Shown: positions 15,916 to 25,187 of the stretch, in pieces
Numbering within the stretch: position 1 is the first letter of the stretch
How the letters are laid out: every line of letters begins with the position of its first letter
NCBI GenBank assembly: GCA_034003765.1
Contig: JAVEXZ010000003.1
Span: forward strand, 70,858 to 134,857
Source of the DNA: JAAZGD01 sp034003765
GTDB lineage: Bacteria > Bacillota > Clostridia > Peptostreptococcales > Anaerovoracaceae
Reading direction: 5' to 3'
Length of the DNA stretch: 64,000 nt
Translations under genes and position numbers: made by a program
The notes under the pieces: model-generated
Told to the model about the DNA's origin: nothing
Databases searched by the model: none
What the model saw: the letters and a program-made list of their open reading frames with translations, nothing else

Positions 15916-17607
15916 ATGAAAATAAAATTTTGTGGAGCAGCAGAGGGTGTAACAGGATCATGTCATTTAGTTACTACAGAAAAACATAAGATATTGCTTG
16001 ACTGCGGTCAGTTCCAAGGGGGAAAAGCAGAAGATGCAATGAATTATGAGGACTTTAGTTTTAACACTGAAGAGATTGATTGTGTGGTTTTGAGCCATGC
16101 TCATATTGACCATTGTGGAAGGCTGCCACTATTAGTGAAAAGAGGATTTTCAGGGCCTATTTATTGTACTACTGCTACAGGGGACCTATTGGATGTTATG
16201 TTGAAAGATTCTGCATACATTCATGAAAAAGAAGCTGAGTGGAAAAATGAGAAAGCGAAAAGAGCCGGAAAAGAATTTCGAATAGAGCCACTTTACAATA
16301 TTGATGATGCCTTGAACGCGCTGAAGCTTGTAAAACCGATTTTATATGATCAGTTGTTTGAAATAAATGATGAGATGAAAATAGTCTTCAATGAAGCAGG
16401 TCATATTTTGGGGTCATCCATTGTTGAGCTTTGGGTTGATGATCAGGAACCAAAGGGTGAAAAAATTTCAAAAATTGTTTTCTCGGGAGACCTAGGTGTT
16501 GAAAACAGACCACTTTTAAGAGATCCAAAAAAAATTAAGAAGGCAGATTTTTTGATTATGGAAGCCACATACGGTAATAGGCTTCACCCAGAGAACTCTG
16601 ATAGTGTTGAGAAGCTATTAGACATAGTGTTGAAAACAATAAAGAGGGGGGGGAATGTCATTATTCCTTCTTTTGCAGTTGGAAGAACTCAGGAACTTAT
16701 TTTTGAATTTAATCGTTTTTATGAACAGAATCCAAAAGCCCAAAAAGAATTGGATCAAGTTATGGTATATATTGACTCTCCCATGGCAACAACTGCAACA
16801 GAGGTTTTTAGAAGGAACGCTGAGGTATTTGATGACGAAACCAGAGAGTATATTATGAAGGGTGACAATCCCCTGGATTTCAAAAACTTAAAATTCACCA
16901 GATCAGCTGATGAGTCAAGATTCTTAAACACAGACCCAAACCCCAAGGTGATTATTTCTGCCAGTGGCATGTGTGAAGCTGGGAGAATACGTCATCACTT
17001 GAAGCACAATTTATGGGATGGAAAAAACAGCGTTATTTTCGTTGGATATCAAGCAGAGGGAACCCTAGGCCGACGTATTTTAGAAGGAGCGAAAGATGTT
17101 ACCCTATTTGGAGAACAGATCCACGTTAACGCCGAGATTCATAACTTGGAGGGTTTTTCTGGTCATGCAGACAAAGATGGTCTGTTGGCTTGGCTATCTG
17201 GTTTTGAAAAACAACCCAAGCAAATATTCCTAGTTCATGGTGAAGAAGAGGCGAAAGAGGATTTTGCCAAATATGCCAAAGAAAAATTAAACTTCGACAT
17301 TACGGTAATAAAAGGTGAAAGCGAATACGAATTAAAGAGTAACGAACTATCAACTGAAGAACAGGTATGGAAAGATATTGTTGATCATGAGACAATACAC
17401 GAAATTCGAAAGAGGGTTAATAGTGTTCATGATATTTTGAACGGTATTTTTGCTGATGCTAATTTAGTTCTTGAACAAGAGATGAATTATAGTAAGGTAA
17501 CCGATATGAACAACATCCTCTTGTCTCTTGAAAAGGATTCCGTCAACCTAAGGTCCTTGGTATCTGAAGAACATGATAATAACATAGATATGGGAGACAA
17601 AGCCTAG
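15916..17607 (+). CDS. Beta-CASP metallo-beta-lactamase RNase-like protein
   Basis: Metallo-beta-lactamase/beta-CASP family, likely an RNA-processing nuclease of the YSH1/CPSF73-like type. It has the zinc motif SHAHIDHCG (motif 2), EAGHILGSS (motif 3), FSGDLG (motif 4), the beta-CASP block PSFAVGRTQEL, SGMCEAGRIRHHL, and the RMMBL end with GFSGHADKDGL and FLVHGEEEA. A C-terminal extension of about 90 residues (from about residue 475) follows the usual end and is charged and helical. It appears monocistronic with its own promoter. A specific substrate cannot be inferred. Confidence 0.9.
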   Translation: MKIKFCGAAEGVTGSCHLVTTEKHKILLDCGQFQGGKAEDAMNYEDFSFNTEEIDCVVLSHAHIDHCGRLPLLVKRGFSGPIYCTTATGDLLDVMLKDSAYIHEKEAEWKNEKAKRAGKEFRIEPLYNIDDALNALKLVKPILYDQLFEINDEMKIVFNEAGHILGSSIVELWVDDQEPKGEKISKIVFSGDLGVENRPLLRDPKKIKKADFLIMEATYGNRLHPENSDSVEKLLDIVLKTIKRGGNVIIPSFAVGRTQELIFEFNRFYEQNPKAQKELDQVMVYIDSPMATTATEVFRRNAEVFDDETREYIMKGDNPLDFKNLKFTRSADESRFLNTDPNPKVIISASGMCEAGRIRHHLKHNLWDGKNSVIFVGYQAEGTLGRRILEGAKDVTLFGEQIHVNAEIHNLEGFSGHADKDGLLAWLSGFEKQPKQIFLVHGEEEAKEDFAKYAKEKLNFDITVIKGESEYELKSNELSTEEQVWKDIVDHETIHEIRKRVNSVHDILNGIFADANLVLEQEMNYSKVTDMNNILLSLEKDSVNLRSLVSEEHDNNIDMGDKA

Positions 17608-17659
17608 GGGAAGATCCTCTGAAGCTAAGACAATATGCGGGCTTTGAGAGATTTAATAA

Positions 17660-17696
17660 GGGCGCCTTCTACATGGGGGCGCCTATTTATCCTTTT
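17660..17696 (+). terminator. Possible terminator after the beta-CASP gene
   Basis: GGGCGCCTTC (17660-17669) can pair with GGGGGCGCCT (17675-17684) using three G-U pairs, loop of 5 nt. The following tract ATTTATCCTTTT is only moderately U-rich, so efficiency is uncertain. Confidence 0.45.
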
Positions 17697-17880
17697 ATCT
17701 ATGGGGCAAGAAAAGGCCTTAGCCTTGAGCAAATGGGTTAGAGCAAAAAGAATTTTCATTGCCCAGATTGTGATGAGTCTACTGTCTTTCAATTGGTTGC
17801 TTAAGATGAAGAGGAGGAATTGGCAAAATAGATTTACTATTTGGACAAATGAAAAGTATGGCACAAATTACTCCCAATCG

Positions 17881-17889
17881 TGGTATAAT
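17881..17889 (+). promoter_or_regulatory. Extended -10 promoter of the aminotransferase-Stn-like operon
   Basis: TGGTATAAT is an extended -10 element (TGn plus perfect TATAAT at 17884-17889). No good -35 is seen 17 bp upstream, as is common for extended -10 promoters. It lies 77 bp before the ATG at 17966, leaving a leader that contains a 20-bp tandem repeat. Confidence 0.6.
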
Positions 17890-17910
17890 ATCCGTTAGAA
17901 ATCAATCGAT

Positions 17911-17950
17911 ATTGGTAATTTGATGTTATTATTGGTAATTAGATGTTATT
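17911..17950. repeat. 20-bp tandem repeat in the leader of the aminotransferase gene
   Basis: ATTGGTAATTTGATGTTATT (17911-17930) is followed at once by a copy with one change (T to A, 17931-17950). It sits between the promoter and the ribosome site GGAGG (17954-17958). It could be a regulator site or a simple duplication. Confidence 0.8.
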
Positions 17951-17965
17951 AATGGAGGAAATAAA

Positions 17966-19321
17966 ATGTTAAGAGAAGCATTACCTAAAGTCATTACCTC
18001 TTTACCTGGACCAAATGCCCAGAAAATCATTGCAAGAAGAGAAGCTAGCATGCCAAATGCCATCAAATGTGGCTATCCTTGCGTTATCAAACGAGGCGAA
18101 GGAGCTATGTTTGAAGACGTAGATGGGAACATTTTCTTGGATTGGATTGGGGGAGTAGGGGTACTAAACATCGGATACTCTCATCCAGCATTAATTGAGG
18201 CTGTAAAAAACCAATCAGAAAAATATTTTCATGCCATGATGAACATGGTTACCCACGAACCATATATCGAGTTGGCTGAAAAGCTTAATGCAATTGCTCC
18301 AGTAAAGGGTGACAAAAAGAAGACCATGTTCGCTAACTCAGGTGCTGAAGCAGATGAGAACGCAGTCAAAATCGCTAAGAGCTATACAGGAAGACCTAAT
18401 ATCATAGTTTTTTCTGGGGCTTTTCATGGAAGAACAATGTTAACCATGACCATGACCGCTAGGAAGTCATATGCTATCGGTATGGGGCCGTTCCCAGACG
18501 GTGTATATCGTGCGGATTTTCCAAATTTATATCGGAAACCAGAAGGAATGACGGATGCAGAAGCTATTAAGTACTTTGTTGAAAAGCTTGAGCACCTCTT
18601 TATTGAAGCATCTCCTGCAAAAGATGTAGCAGCCATTGTATTTGAACCAGTACAAGGTGAGGGTGGATTTATTCCTGCTCCTATTGAATGGGTAAAGGCA
18701 ATTAGGAAAATATGTGACGATAATGGGATAATGATGATTTGCGACGAAGTACAAACTGGATTTGCAAGGTCTGGAAAGATGTTTGTCTCTGACTATTATA
18801 AAGAAGCTGGATGCCCTCCGGATATCCTTACATTGGCTAAATCTATAGCAGGAGGATTACCCCTATCTGCGGTAGTGGCAAGCCAAGAGATTATGGATGG
18901 AGTAACTGGAGGAACTATCGGTGGTACCTTCTGTGGAAATGCTGTTGCTTGCGCTTCCGCAATTGCTTTGATGGATGTTATGAAAAACGAAGATTACCCA
19001 GGAAAAGCTCAATCCATTGCTGATCGTTGTATGAAGAGATTCAACCAATGGAAAGATAAGTACGAAGTAGTTGGAGACGCTCGAGGAATCGGAGCCATGA
19101 TGGGGGTTGAGTTTGTAAAGAGTAAGGCCACAAAAGAACCAAATGCTGATATCGTAGCCGCTATTGTAAAAGAAGCTACAAATCATGGCCTATTACTTGA
19201 AGCAGCGGGTACCTACAATAACGTTATCCGATTCTTGTGTCCACTTTGTGTAACCGATGCTCAGCTAGAAGCAGGATTAGATATATATGAAAAGGTTTTA
19301 GATCAGCTAGCAAAAAAATAA
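17966..19321 (+). CDS. gabT: Class III aminotransferase, 4-aminobutyrate aminotransferase-like
   Basis: PLP-dependent omega-aminotransferase, best guess 4-aminobutyrate (or related omega-amino acid) with 2-oxoglutarate. 451 aa. Family motifs: NSGAEADENAVKIA, FSGAFHGRTM, FEPVQGEGGF, the DEVQTGFARSG aspartate region and the PLP lysine in LTLAKSIAGGLPLSAV. TFCGNAVACASA follows. The N-terminal LPGPNAQ motif is typical of GabT proteins. It precedes an NADH/ferredoxin redox complex after 94 bp, so the pair may act in amino acid fermentation. Exact substrate is uncertain. Confidence 0.85.
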   Translation: MLREALPKVITSLPGPNAQKIIARREASMPNAIKCGYPCVIKRGEGAMFEDVDGNIFLDWIGGVGVLNIGYSHPALIEAVKNQSEKYFHAMMNMVTHEPYIELAEKLNAIAPVKGDKKKTMFANSGAEADENAVKIAKSYTGRPNIIVFSGAFHGRTMLTMTMTARKSYAIGMGPFPDGVYRADFPNLYRKPEGMTDAEAIKYFVEKLEHLFIEASPAKDVAAIVFEPVQGEGGFIPAPIEWVKAIRKICDDNGIMMICDEVQTGFARSGKMFVSDYYKEAGCPPDILTLAKSIAGGLPLSAVVASQEIMDGVTGGTIGGTFCGNAVACASAIALMDVMKNEDYPGKAQSIADRCMKRFNQWKDKYEVVGDARGIGAMMGVEFVKSKATKEPNADIVAAIVKEATNHGLLLEAAGTYNNVIRFLCPLCVTDAQLEAGLDIYEKVLDQLAKK

Positions 19322-19415
19322 TTGAACCAAAAGATATTAGTAGAATGAAAAAACTGTAAACATATACTCAAAAGGGGTTTTGGGAAAAGAGAAAAATCAA
19401 TAGGAGGGACAGATT

Positions 19416-19892
19416 ATGAACGACTACAAGGAGCTTGCTCCAGTTTTAGAAAAATACGGAAAAGTATCTGGCAGCTTAATTACTATCCTTCAAAAGGCTC
19501 AAGATATTTATGGCTACTTATCCAAAGAAACAATTGAACATATCGCCAAAGAAACGGGAATAAAAGCGGCAAAAGTATATGGAGTCGTAACTTTTTACGC
19601 ACAGTTTAGAGAAAATCCAATTGGTAAATATTTGATTATGATGTGTAAAGGCACAGCTTGTCATGTTAATGGAGCTGATTTCATTGAGGAAGCTGTAACC
19701 GAACACTTAAACATAAAGGATGGAGAAACAACAGAGGATGGAATTTTCACTCTCAATAATGTTGCTTGTTTGGGGTGTTGCTCTTTGGCACCTGTTATGA
19801 TGATAAAGTGTTCTGAAGGTGACGAAACCTATGGAAATTTAACCAAGGATACAACCAAAGAAATTTTAGACGAAATTAAAAACAGAGGATAG
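19416..19892 (+). CDS. NuoE/HydC-like [2Fe-2S] subunit
   Basis: Thioredoxin-fold [2Fe-2S] protein, 158 aa, smallest subunit of the redox complex encoded by the next two genes. Cluster cysteines appear as MCKGTACHVNGA and CLGCCSLAPVMM, the NuoE/HndA pattern. The N-terminal half (KYGKVSGSLITILQKAQDIYGYLSKE) matches the helical region of the family. The ribosome site AGGAGGG precedes the ATG. Passes electrons between the FMN subunit and other clusters. Confidence 0.92.
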   Translation: MNDYKELAPVLEKYGKVSGSLITILQKAQDIYGYLSKETIEHIAKETGIKAAKVYGVVTFYAQFRENPIGKYLIMMCKGTACHVNGADFIEEAVTEHLNIKDGETTEDGIFTLNNVACLGCCSLAPVMMIKCSEGDETYGNLTKDTTKEILDEIKNRG

Positions 19893-19906
19893 GAGGTGGG
19901 AAGCAA

Positions 19907-21655
19907 ATGAAAGTAATTATTGGGCAGGGAAGTTGTGGAATAGCAACGGGAGCAAAAAAAACAGCAGCTGAGTTTGAAAAGCAAATAAAAGCCAAAAATC
20001 TAAACGTAGAAGTAGGAATAACTGGCTGCGTAGGAACTTGTTTTTTAGAACCCATTGTTGATATATACGATGATGAAAATCACTTAACTCGTTATGTTAA
20101 GGTTCATCCCGAAGACGTAACAGAAATTGTTGATAACCATTTGGTAGCAGGAATAGAGAATGACACCCACTGTATTTGCCAAGAAGATGCAAATGTTATA
20201 ACAAAGCAAAAGAGACTTGTTCTTCGAAATTGTGGGTTGATTGATCCAGAAGATATCCAAGAATATGTAGATCTTGGGGGCTACAAAGCTACTGAACAAG
20301 TCCTAACAACTATGACCCAAGACGAAGTTATAGAAGTTATTAAAGTATCAGGTTTACGGGGTAGAGGAGGTGCAGGCTTCCCAACTTGGTTTAAGTGGAA
20401 TGCTGCAAAATCAAGCCCAGGGACTGAAAAATACATGGTGTGTAATGCTGACGAAGGAGATCCAGGAGCATTTATGGACCGGTCAATAATCGAGGGGGAT
20501 CCCCATGCGCTTTTGGAAGGCATGATTATTGCTGGCTTTGCTATAGGTGCTTCTGAGGGAATTATCTACTGTCGTGCTGAGTATCCTCTAGCTATTCACC
20601 GACTAGAAGTTGCCATGGACCAGGCTAGAGAAAGGGGGTATTTAGGCAAGAACTTATTCGGAACAGAATTCGACTTTGATATAAGAATAAAAGCCGGCGC
20701 TGGTGCCTTTGTTTGTGGAGAAGAGACGGCACTTATTGCCTCTCTTGAAGGCGAAAGAGGAATGCCTAGGTTAAAGCCTCCTTTTCCTGCCTCAAAGGGA
20801 TATTATCAAAATCCTACAAATATTAACAATGTGGAAACCTTTGCCAATGTACCCTGGATCATTGCAAATGGAGGGGAAGCCTTTGGTTCCATGGGGACAG
20901 AAAAATCAAAGGGGACCAAGCTCTTTGCTTTGGCAGGGAAGATTAAAAAGGGTGGCTTAATAGAAGTCCCTATGGGAATGACATTAAAAGAGATTATTTA
21001 TGATATAGGTGGCGGAATAAAAAATGACAGAGAGTTTAAAGCCGTTCAAATGGGAGGACCTTCTGGTGGATGTATTCCAGCTTCCCTAATCGATACACCT
21101 GTAGATTATGAAAATATAGGTAAAATCGGAGCCATTGTTGGTTCTGGTGGAATGGTAGTAATGGACGAAACAACCTGTATGGTTGATATGGCTAGGTATT
21201 TTCTGGACTTTACCCGAAAGGAATCCTGTGGGAAATGCAACTACTGTCGTATAGGAACTAAGAGGATGCTAGAAATTCTTGAAAGGATTACCAAGGGTGA
21301 AGGAAAAGAAGGAGATATTGAACTTCTTGAGGAGCTGGCTGAGAAAATAAAAGATGGTTCAATGTGCGGCCTTGGCCAAACGGCCCCTAACCCAGTGTTA
21401 ACAACTATAAAGTATTTTAGAAATGAATATGAAGACCATATCTACAACCACACTTGTACAGCAAAATCTTGTAAAGATCTTTTCCAGTTCATAATTACAG
21501 ATAATTGTACTGGATGTACAGTGTGTGCTAGAAAATGCCCAGTAGATGCAATCTCAGGCCTACGTAAGGAAAAACACCTTATTGATCAAGAAGCTTGCAT
21601 CAAATGCGGTAAGTGCGAAGAAGTTTGTAAATTCGATGCCATAATTAGAAAATAG
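19907..21655 (+). CDS. NuoF/HydB-like FMN and NADH-binding subunit
   Basis: 582-aa flavoprotein oxidising or reducing NAD(H). N-terminal thioredoxin-like [2Fe-2S] part (Cys in GQGSCGIA and GCVGTC, about 1-100), FMN/NADH core with GRGGAGFPTWFKW and CNADEGDPGAFMDRS, [4Fe-4S] motif ESCGKCNYCRIG with distal Cys in SMCGLGQTAPNP, and a C-terminal two-cluster ferredoxin (CTGCTVCARKCP and CIKCGKCEEVCK). This is the longer HydB form found in bifurcating hydrogenases and transhydrogenases rather than plain complex I. Preceded by AGGAGGTGGG. Confidence 0.95.
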   Translation: MKVIIGQGSCGIATGAKKTAAEFEKQIKAKNLNVEVGITGCVGTCFLEPIVDIYDDENHLTRYVKVHPEDVTEIVDNHLVAGIENDTHCICQEDANVITKQKRLVLRNCGLIDPEDIQEYVDLGGYKATEQVLTTMTQDEVIEVIKVSGLRGRGGAGFPTWFKWNAAKSSPGTEKYMVCNADEGDPGAFMDRSIIEGDPHALLEGMIIAGFAIGASEGIIYCRAEYPLAIHRLEVAMDQARERGYLGKNLFGTEFDFDIRIKAGAGAFVCGEETALIASLEGERGMPRLKPPFPASKGYYQNPTNINNVETFANVPWIIANGGEAFGSMGTEKSKGTKLFALAGKIKKGGLIEVPMGMTLKEIIYDIGGGIKNDREFKAVQMGGPSGGCIPASLIDTPVDYENIGKIGAIVGSGGMVVMDETTCMVDMARYFLDFTRKESCGKCNYCRIGTKRMLEILERITKGEGKEGDIELLEELAEKIKDGSMCGLGQTAPNPVLTTIKYFRNEYEDHIYNHTCTAKSCKDLFQFIITDNCTGCTVCARKCPVDAISGLRKEKHLIDQEACIKCGKCEEVCKFDAIIRK

Positions 21656-21671
21656 AAAGGAGGAATAAAAG

Positions 21672-24600
21672 ATGAGTAAAATTAGAATAAATATAGACGG
21701 AAAAGAACTCTTTGGTTTTTCCGGACAAACGATTTTAGAAGTAGCACAGGAAAATGATATCTTTATTCCTACCCTTTGTTACGACGAACGTATGCATATT
21801 TATGGGGCTTGTGGCCTTTGCGTTTGCGAGGTACAAGGGAATCCCAAAATGGTAAAGGCATGTGCAACTGAAATTGCACCAAACATGGTGGTATTAACTG
21901 ATACACCAAGAGTTTATGAATCCAGGAAAACCAACTTGGAACTACTCCTATCTAATCACGTGGGGGATTGCCGACCACCTTGTGTATTGGCATGTCCTGC
22001 CCAACAAGATTGCCAAGGCTATGTTAGTCTTATTGCAAATGGTGAGTTTGAAAAAGCAATAGAACTAATCAAAAATAGGATTCCCCTTCCAGCATCTTTA
22101 GGAAGGGTATGCCCTCATCCTTGTGAGGATGATTGCAGAAGAGCCTTGATAGATGAGCCTATCTCCATTAGAAATCTCAAAAGATTTGCTTCTGACACAG
22201 ACAGGATGAGCCAAGAAAGTTTCATACCAGATATTGGTTCCGATACGGGAAAGAGTGTTGCAGTAATTGGTGGTGGACCCCTTGGCCTATCAGCGGCATA
22301 CTTTTTGAAAATAATGGGTCACTCTGTGACTATATTTGAATCCATGCCAAAAGCAGGAGGAATGCTTCGCTATGGAATCCCTGAATATAGATTACCTAAT
22401 GAGGAACTAGATTGGGAAATCGGAATAATTGAAAAAATGGGGGTAGATATAATAACCAATACAAAGGTTGGTGTGGACATTCCTTTTGCTACAATTAAAA
22501 GTGATTATGATGCTGTGCTTCTTGGAATAGGCGCTTGGGTATCCACTGGTGTTGGATGTAAAGGTGAAGATGCTCAGAATGTAATAGGTGGCATCGATTT
22601 TCTTAGAAAGGTTGTTCGTAACGAGGAAATCAATCTTGGCAAGAATGTTGCAATCGTAGGTGGTGGGAATACGGCTATGGATGCTTGCCGTACAGCAGTT
22701 CGAATGGGAGCAGAAAAAGTTTACAACGTATATCGTAGAACCAAAGATGAGATGCCTGCTGATCTGCTAGAAATTGTAGAAGCCGAAGAAGAAGGGGTTA
22801 TTTTCAAGAACTTAACTAATCCTAGTGAAATTCTTACCGGCGAGGATGGCTGTGTTAGAGAAATGGTACTTCAAGTTATGGAGCTGGGTGAGGCAGATGC
22901 CTCTGGTAGACGTGCTCCCATGCCTATAGACGGAAAAACAGAAGTTTTGGATGTAGATACAATTATTCTGGCTATCGGCCAAGCCGTAGAGGGCTCAATA
23001 TTTGATGTTGAAAAAACCAAAAGAGGGGGCATAGCATATGACCCAGAAACATTTATGACCAGCATGCCTGGAGTATTCGCAGGAGGAGATTGTGGAAACG
23101 ATCAAATTTCTATTGCAGTTGAAGCCATAGCTGATGCAAGAAAAGCCTCCTATGTAATAGATGCCTATCTTAATGGAGAATCTGTGAAATATGAGACTCC
23201 CTATGTGGTTACTAGAGAAGATGTAACAGAAAAGGATTTTGAGGATCGTGAAAGACAGTGCCGTCCAAAACTTAATGAGTTGTCACCAGATGCTAGAAAA
23301 GATAACTTCCTGGAAATAGTCAAAGGTTACACTGAAGAAGAAGCTGTAAAGGAAGGTGCCCGATGCCTAGAATGCGGGTGTCATGACTTTTTCGAATGCA
23401 AGCTTATCGAATATGCAAATGACTATAATGTTGAGCCTGCAAGATTCGGAGGGGAAATCAAGACAATAGACTTTGAAGATGATCATCCCTTTATCTTAAG
23501 AGACCCAGCTAAATGCATATTATGTGGACTTTGTGTTAGGGTTTGTGATGAAGTAATGGGGATTGGAGCCTTGGGATTAGTTGAACGTGGATTTGATACA
23601 GTTGTAAAACCCACATTAGATAAGCCCTTATTGGAATCTGGTTGTGTGTCCTGTGGTCAATGTGTAAGTGCTTGTCCATGTGGAGCCTTGCAAGAAAGAC
23701 AAACTGTAATCAAGGAAGTTCCTCTTGAAACAGATTGCGTAGAAACTACTTGCCCATACTGCTCTGTTGGATGTTCCCATATACTTGAAAGCTCAGGTAG
23801 TATGCTAATTAAAGCAAACCCAGATCATGATGGACCAGTCAATAAAGGCCTGGGTTGTGGCAAAGGTAAGTGGGGATTCGATTGCGCTATACTTGAAGGC
23901 AAGCTAGAGCTACCCTTGGTAAAAGAAGGCAAAGAGCTTGTTGAAACAGAGTATGAAGAAGCTCTTATGATAACTGCTAAAAAAATACAGGGTATTGGGG
24001 CAAAGTACGGCAAAGATAAAGTCGCTGTTTCTATTTCAGACAGATATACCAACGAAGAAGCCTATGTAATGAAAAAATTTGCCCAGTCTATTGGTGGGAG
24101 ATTTTTCTCCTTTAACAATAGAGCTAACGGCTTGGCAGATGTATTGGGACTAGAGGCTTCTCCAAATACAATTGATGAACTCCTATCCACTGAACTAATA
24201 ATCGTGGCAGGTTTTCAAATTGTAGCAAGTCCTGTAATAGCCCTAAAGCTAAAACAAGCAGCTGAGAGTGGGGTCAAGGTTTTTGTAATAAACCCTAAGG
24301 GACTTGAAAGTGAACTAGCCTTCCCATATACCGAAATAAAAACAAAAAATGATTTAGGTGCACTAAAGGAGCTTGGTAAAGCCTTAATTGAAGCAGGAAA
24401 AACCAGCAAAGATGAGGGCTTCAAAGACTTTGCCGCTTCCTTAGAAGGGGTTATGGTTTCAAAAGAAATCTCCCAATTAGCCACAAACTACTTAGCTGCA
24501 AAAAAAGCCATGATTGTTTACCAACAAAATATAGTTAGTGTTGAAGCTGCAACATTGATTGGGGAGATTGCTCTATTGTCTGGCCATATAGGCAGCCCTA

Positions 24601-25166
24601 GAGACGGGATATTAATGGTAAAAGCTAAGAACAATTCTCAAGGACTGATTGACTTGGGTATTAAAGTTGGGCCTGAAGTTCTTGATGATGTAAAAGCTTT
24701 ACTTGTTTTCGGGGAAGACCCTGTCTTTGATAAGGATAATTTGGAATTTTTAATGGTATCAGACACCCATCTCACAAAAACTGCTGCTAAGGCAAATGTT
24801 GTTTTTCCAGCAACTAGTTTTGCAAGTACTGATGGCACTTTTACTAATACCGAAAGAAGGCTGCTTGGTGTAGAAGCAGCTATAGATGAAGGTGTTTTGT
24901 CAAATTGGCAGCTGGTTCAAGAGTTGGCGCTTATATTTGAAAGTGATTTTGGATTTAAATCCACAATGGATATATCTAGAGAAATGGATGACCAACTTCC
25001 AAAATACAAATACGCCCAGATTGGAGAGATTCTTGGAGGTGCACTTAAGCCACAAAAGACAAAGTATTTCCCTGTGGGAGATAGCAAACTAATAGAGCCT
25101 CTTCTATGTACGGATAGCCTAATGAACACCATATCTGAGAGGCTTCCAAAGCCCGTAAAGTTGTAG
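21672..25166 (+). CDS. NuoG-GltD-like fusion flavin/iron-sulfur subunit
   Basis: 1164-aa multidomain subunit. Order: [2Fe-2S] ferredoxin with Cys36, 47, 50 and 64; a His96-Cys100-rich segment that also gives the GltD cysteine signature (about 96-155); a GltD/NfnB-like FAD and NAD(P)H domain (FAD GGGPLG about 200, NAD(P)H GGGNTAMD about 330, GGDC near 475); two [4Fe-4S] motifs (from about 615 and 657); then a molybdopterin-oxidoreductase-like part (TTCPYCSVGC about 690) to the end. The catalytic Cys/Sec region is absent and this part is short, so it is a NuoG-type relic rather than formate dehydrogenase; no H-cluster motif exists. The set resembles the Sporomusa-type Nfn (Stn) transhydrogenase, as I recall it. 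Confidence 0.85.
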   Translation: MSKIRINIDGKELFGFSGQTILEVAQENDIFIPTLCYDERMHIYGACGLCVCEVQGNPKMVKACATEIAPNMVVLTDTPRVYESRKTNLELLLSNHVGDCRPPCVLACPAQQDCQGYVSLIANGEFEKAIELIKNRIPLPASLGRVCPHPCEDDCRRALIDEPISIRNLKRFASDTDRMSQESFIPDIGSDTGKSVAVIGGGPLGLSAAYFLKIMGHSVTIFESMPKAGGMLRYGIPEYRLPNEELDWEIGIIEKMGVDIITNTKVGVDIPFATIKSDYDAVLLGIGAWVSTGVGCKGEDAQNVIGGIDFLRKVVRNEEINLGKNVAIVGGGNTAMDACRTAVRMGAEKVYNVYRRTKDEMPADLLEIVEAEEEGVIFKNLTNPSEILTGEDGCVREMVLQVMELGEADASGRRAPMPIDGKTEVLDVDTIILAIGQAVEGSIFDVEKTKRGGIAYDPETFMTSMPGVFAGGDCGNDQISIAVEAIADARKASYVIDAYLNGESVKYETPYVVTREDVTEKDFEDRERQCRPKLNELSPDARKDNFLEIVKGYTEEEAVKEGARCLECGCHDFFECKLIEYANDYNVEPARFGGEIKTIDFEDDHPFILRDPAKCILCGLCVRVCDEVMGIGALGLVERGFDTVVKPTLDKPLLESGCVSCGQCVSACPCGALQERQTVIKEVPLETDCVETTCPYCSVGCSHILESSGSMLIKANPDHDGPVNKGLGCGKGKWGFDCAILEGKLELPLVKEGKELVETEYEEALMITAKKIQGIGAKYGKDKVAVSISDRYTNEEAYVMKKFAQSIGGRFFSFNNRANGLADVLGLEASPNTIDELLSTELIIVAGFQIVASPVIALKLKQAAESGVKVFVINPKGLESELAFPYTEIKTKNDLGALKELGKALIEAGKTSKDEGFKDFAASLEGVMVSKEISQLATNYLAAKKAMIVYQQNIVSVEAATLIGEIALLSGHIGSPRDGILMVKAKNNSQGLIDLGIKVGPEVLDDVKALLVFGEDPVFDKDNLEFLMVSDTHLTKTAAKANVVFPATSFASTDGTFTNTERRLLGVEAAIDEGVLSNWQLVQELALIFESDFGFKSTMDISREMDDQLPKYKYAQIGEILGGALKPQKTKYFPVGDSKLIEPLLCTDSLMNTISERLPKPVKL

Positions 25167-25187
25167 TCAGTTAAAAGAGGAAAGAAG

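Larger units (their letters stand above)
17608..17965. other. 358-bp spacer with terminator, possible gene remnant, promoter and repeat
   Basis: No intact gene is supported. One forward frame (codons starting at 17610) reads as plausible protein for about 43 codons, then KKNFHCPDCDEST and DEEEELAK interrupted by TAG (17739), TAA (17802) and TAG (17826). This could be the wreck of a small zinc-ribbon gene. An 87-codon open frame (17635-17898) overlaps it in another phase but has no ribosome site and odd composition. The rest is described in the following entries. Confidence 0.35.

Noticed and set aside
21672..25166. Iron-only hydrogenase or formate dehydrogenase
   Set aside because: No H-cluster cysteine motifs and no Cys/Sec at the Mo/W site; the NuoG-type relic and GltD domain fit a transhydrogenase better.
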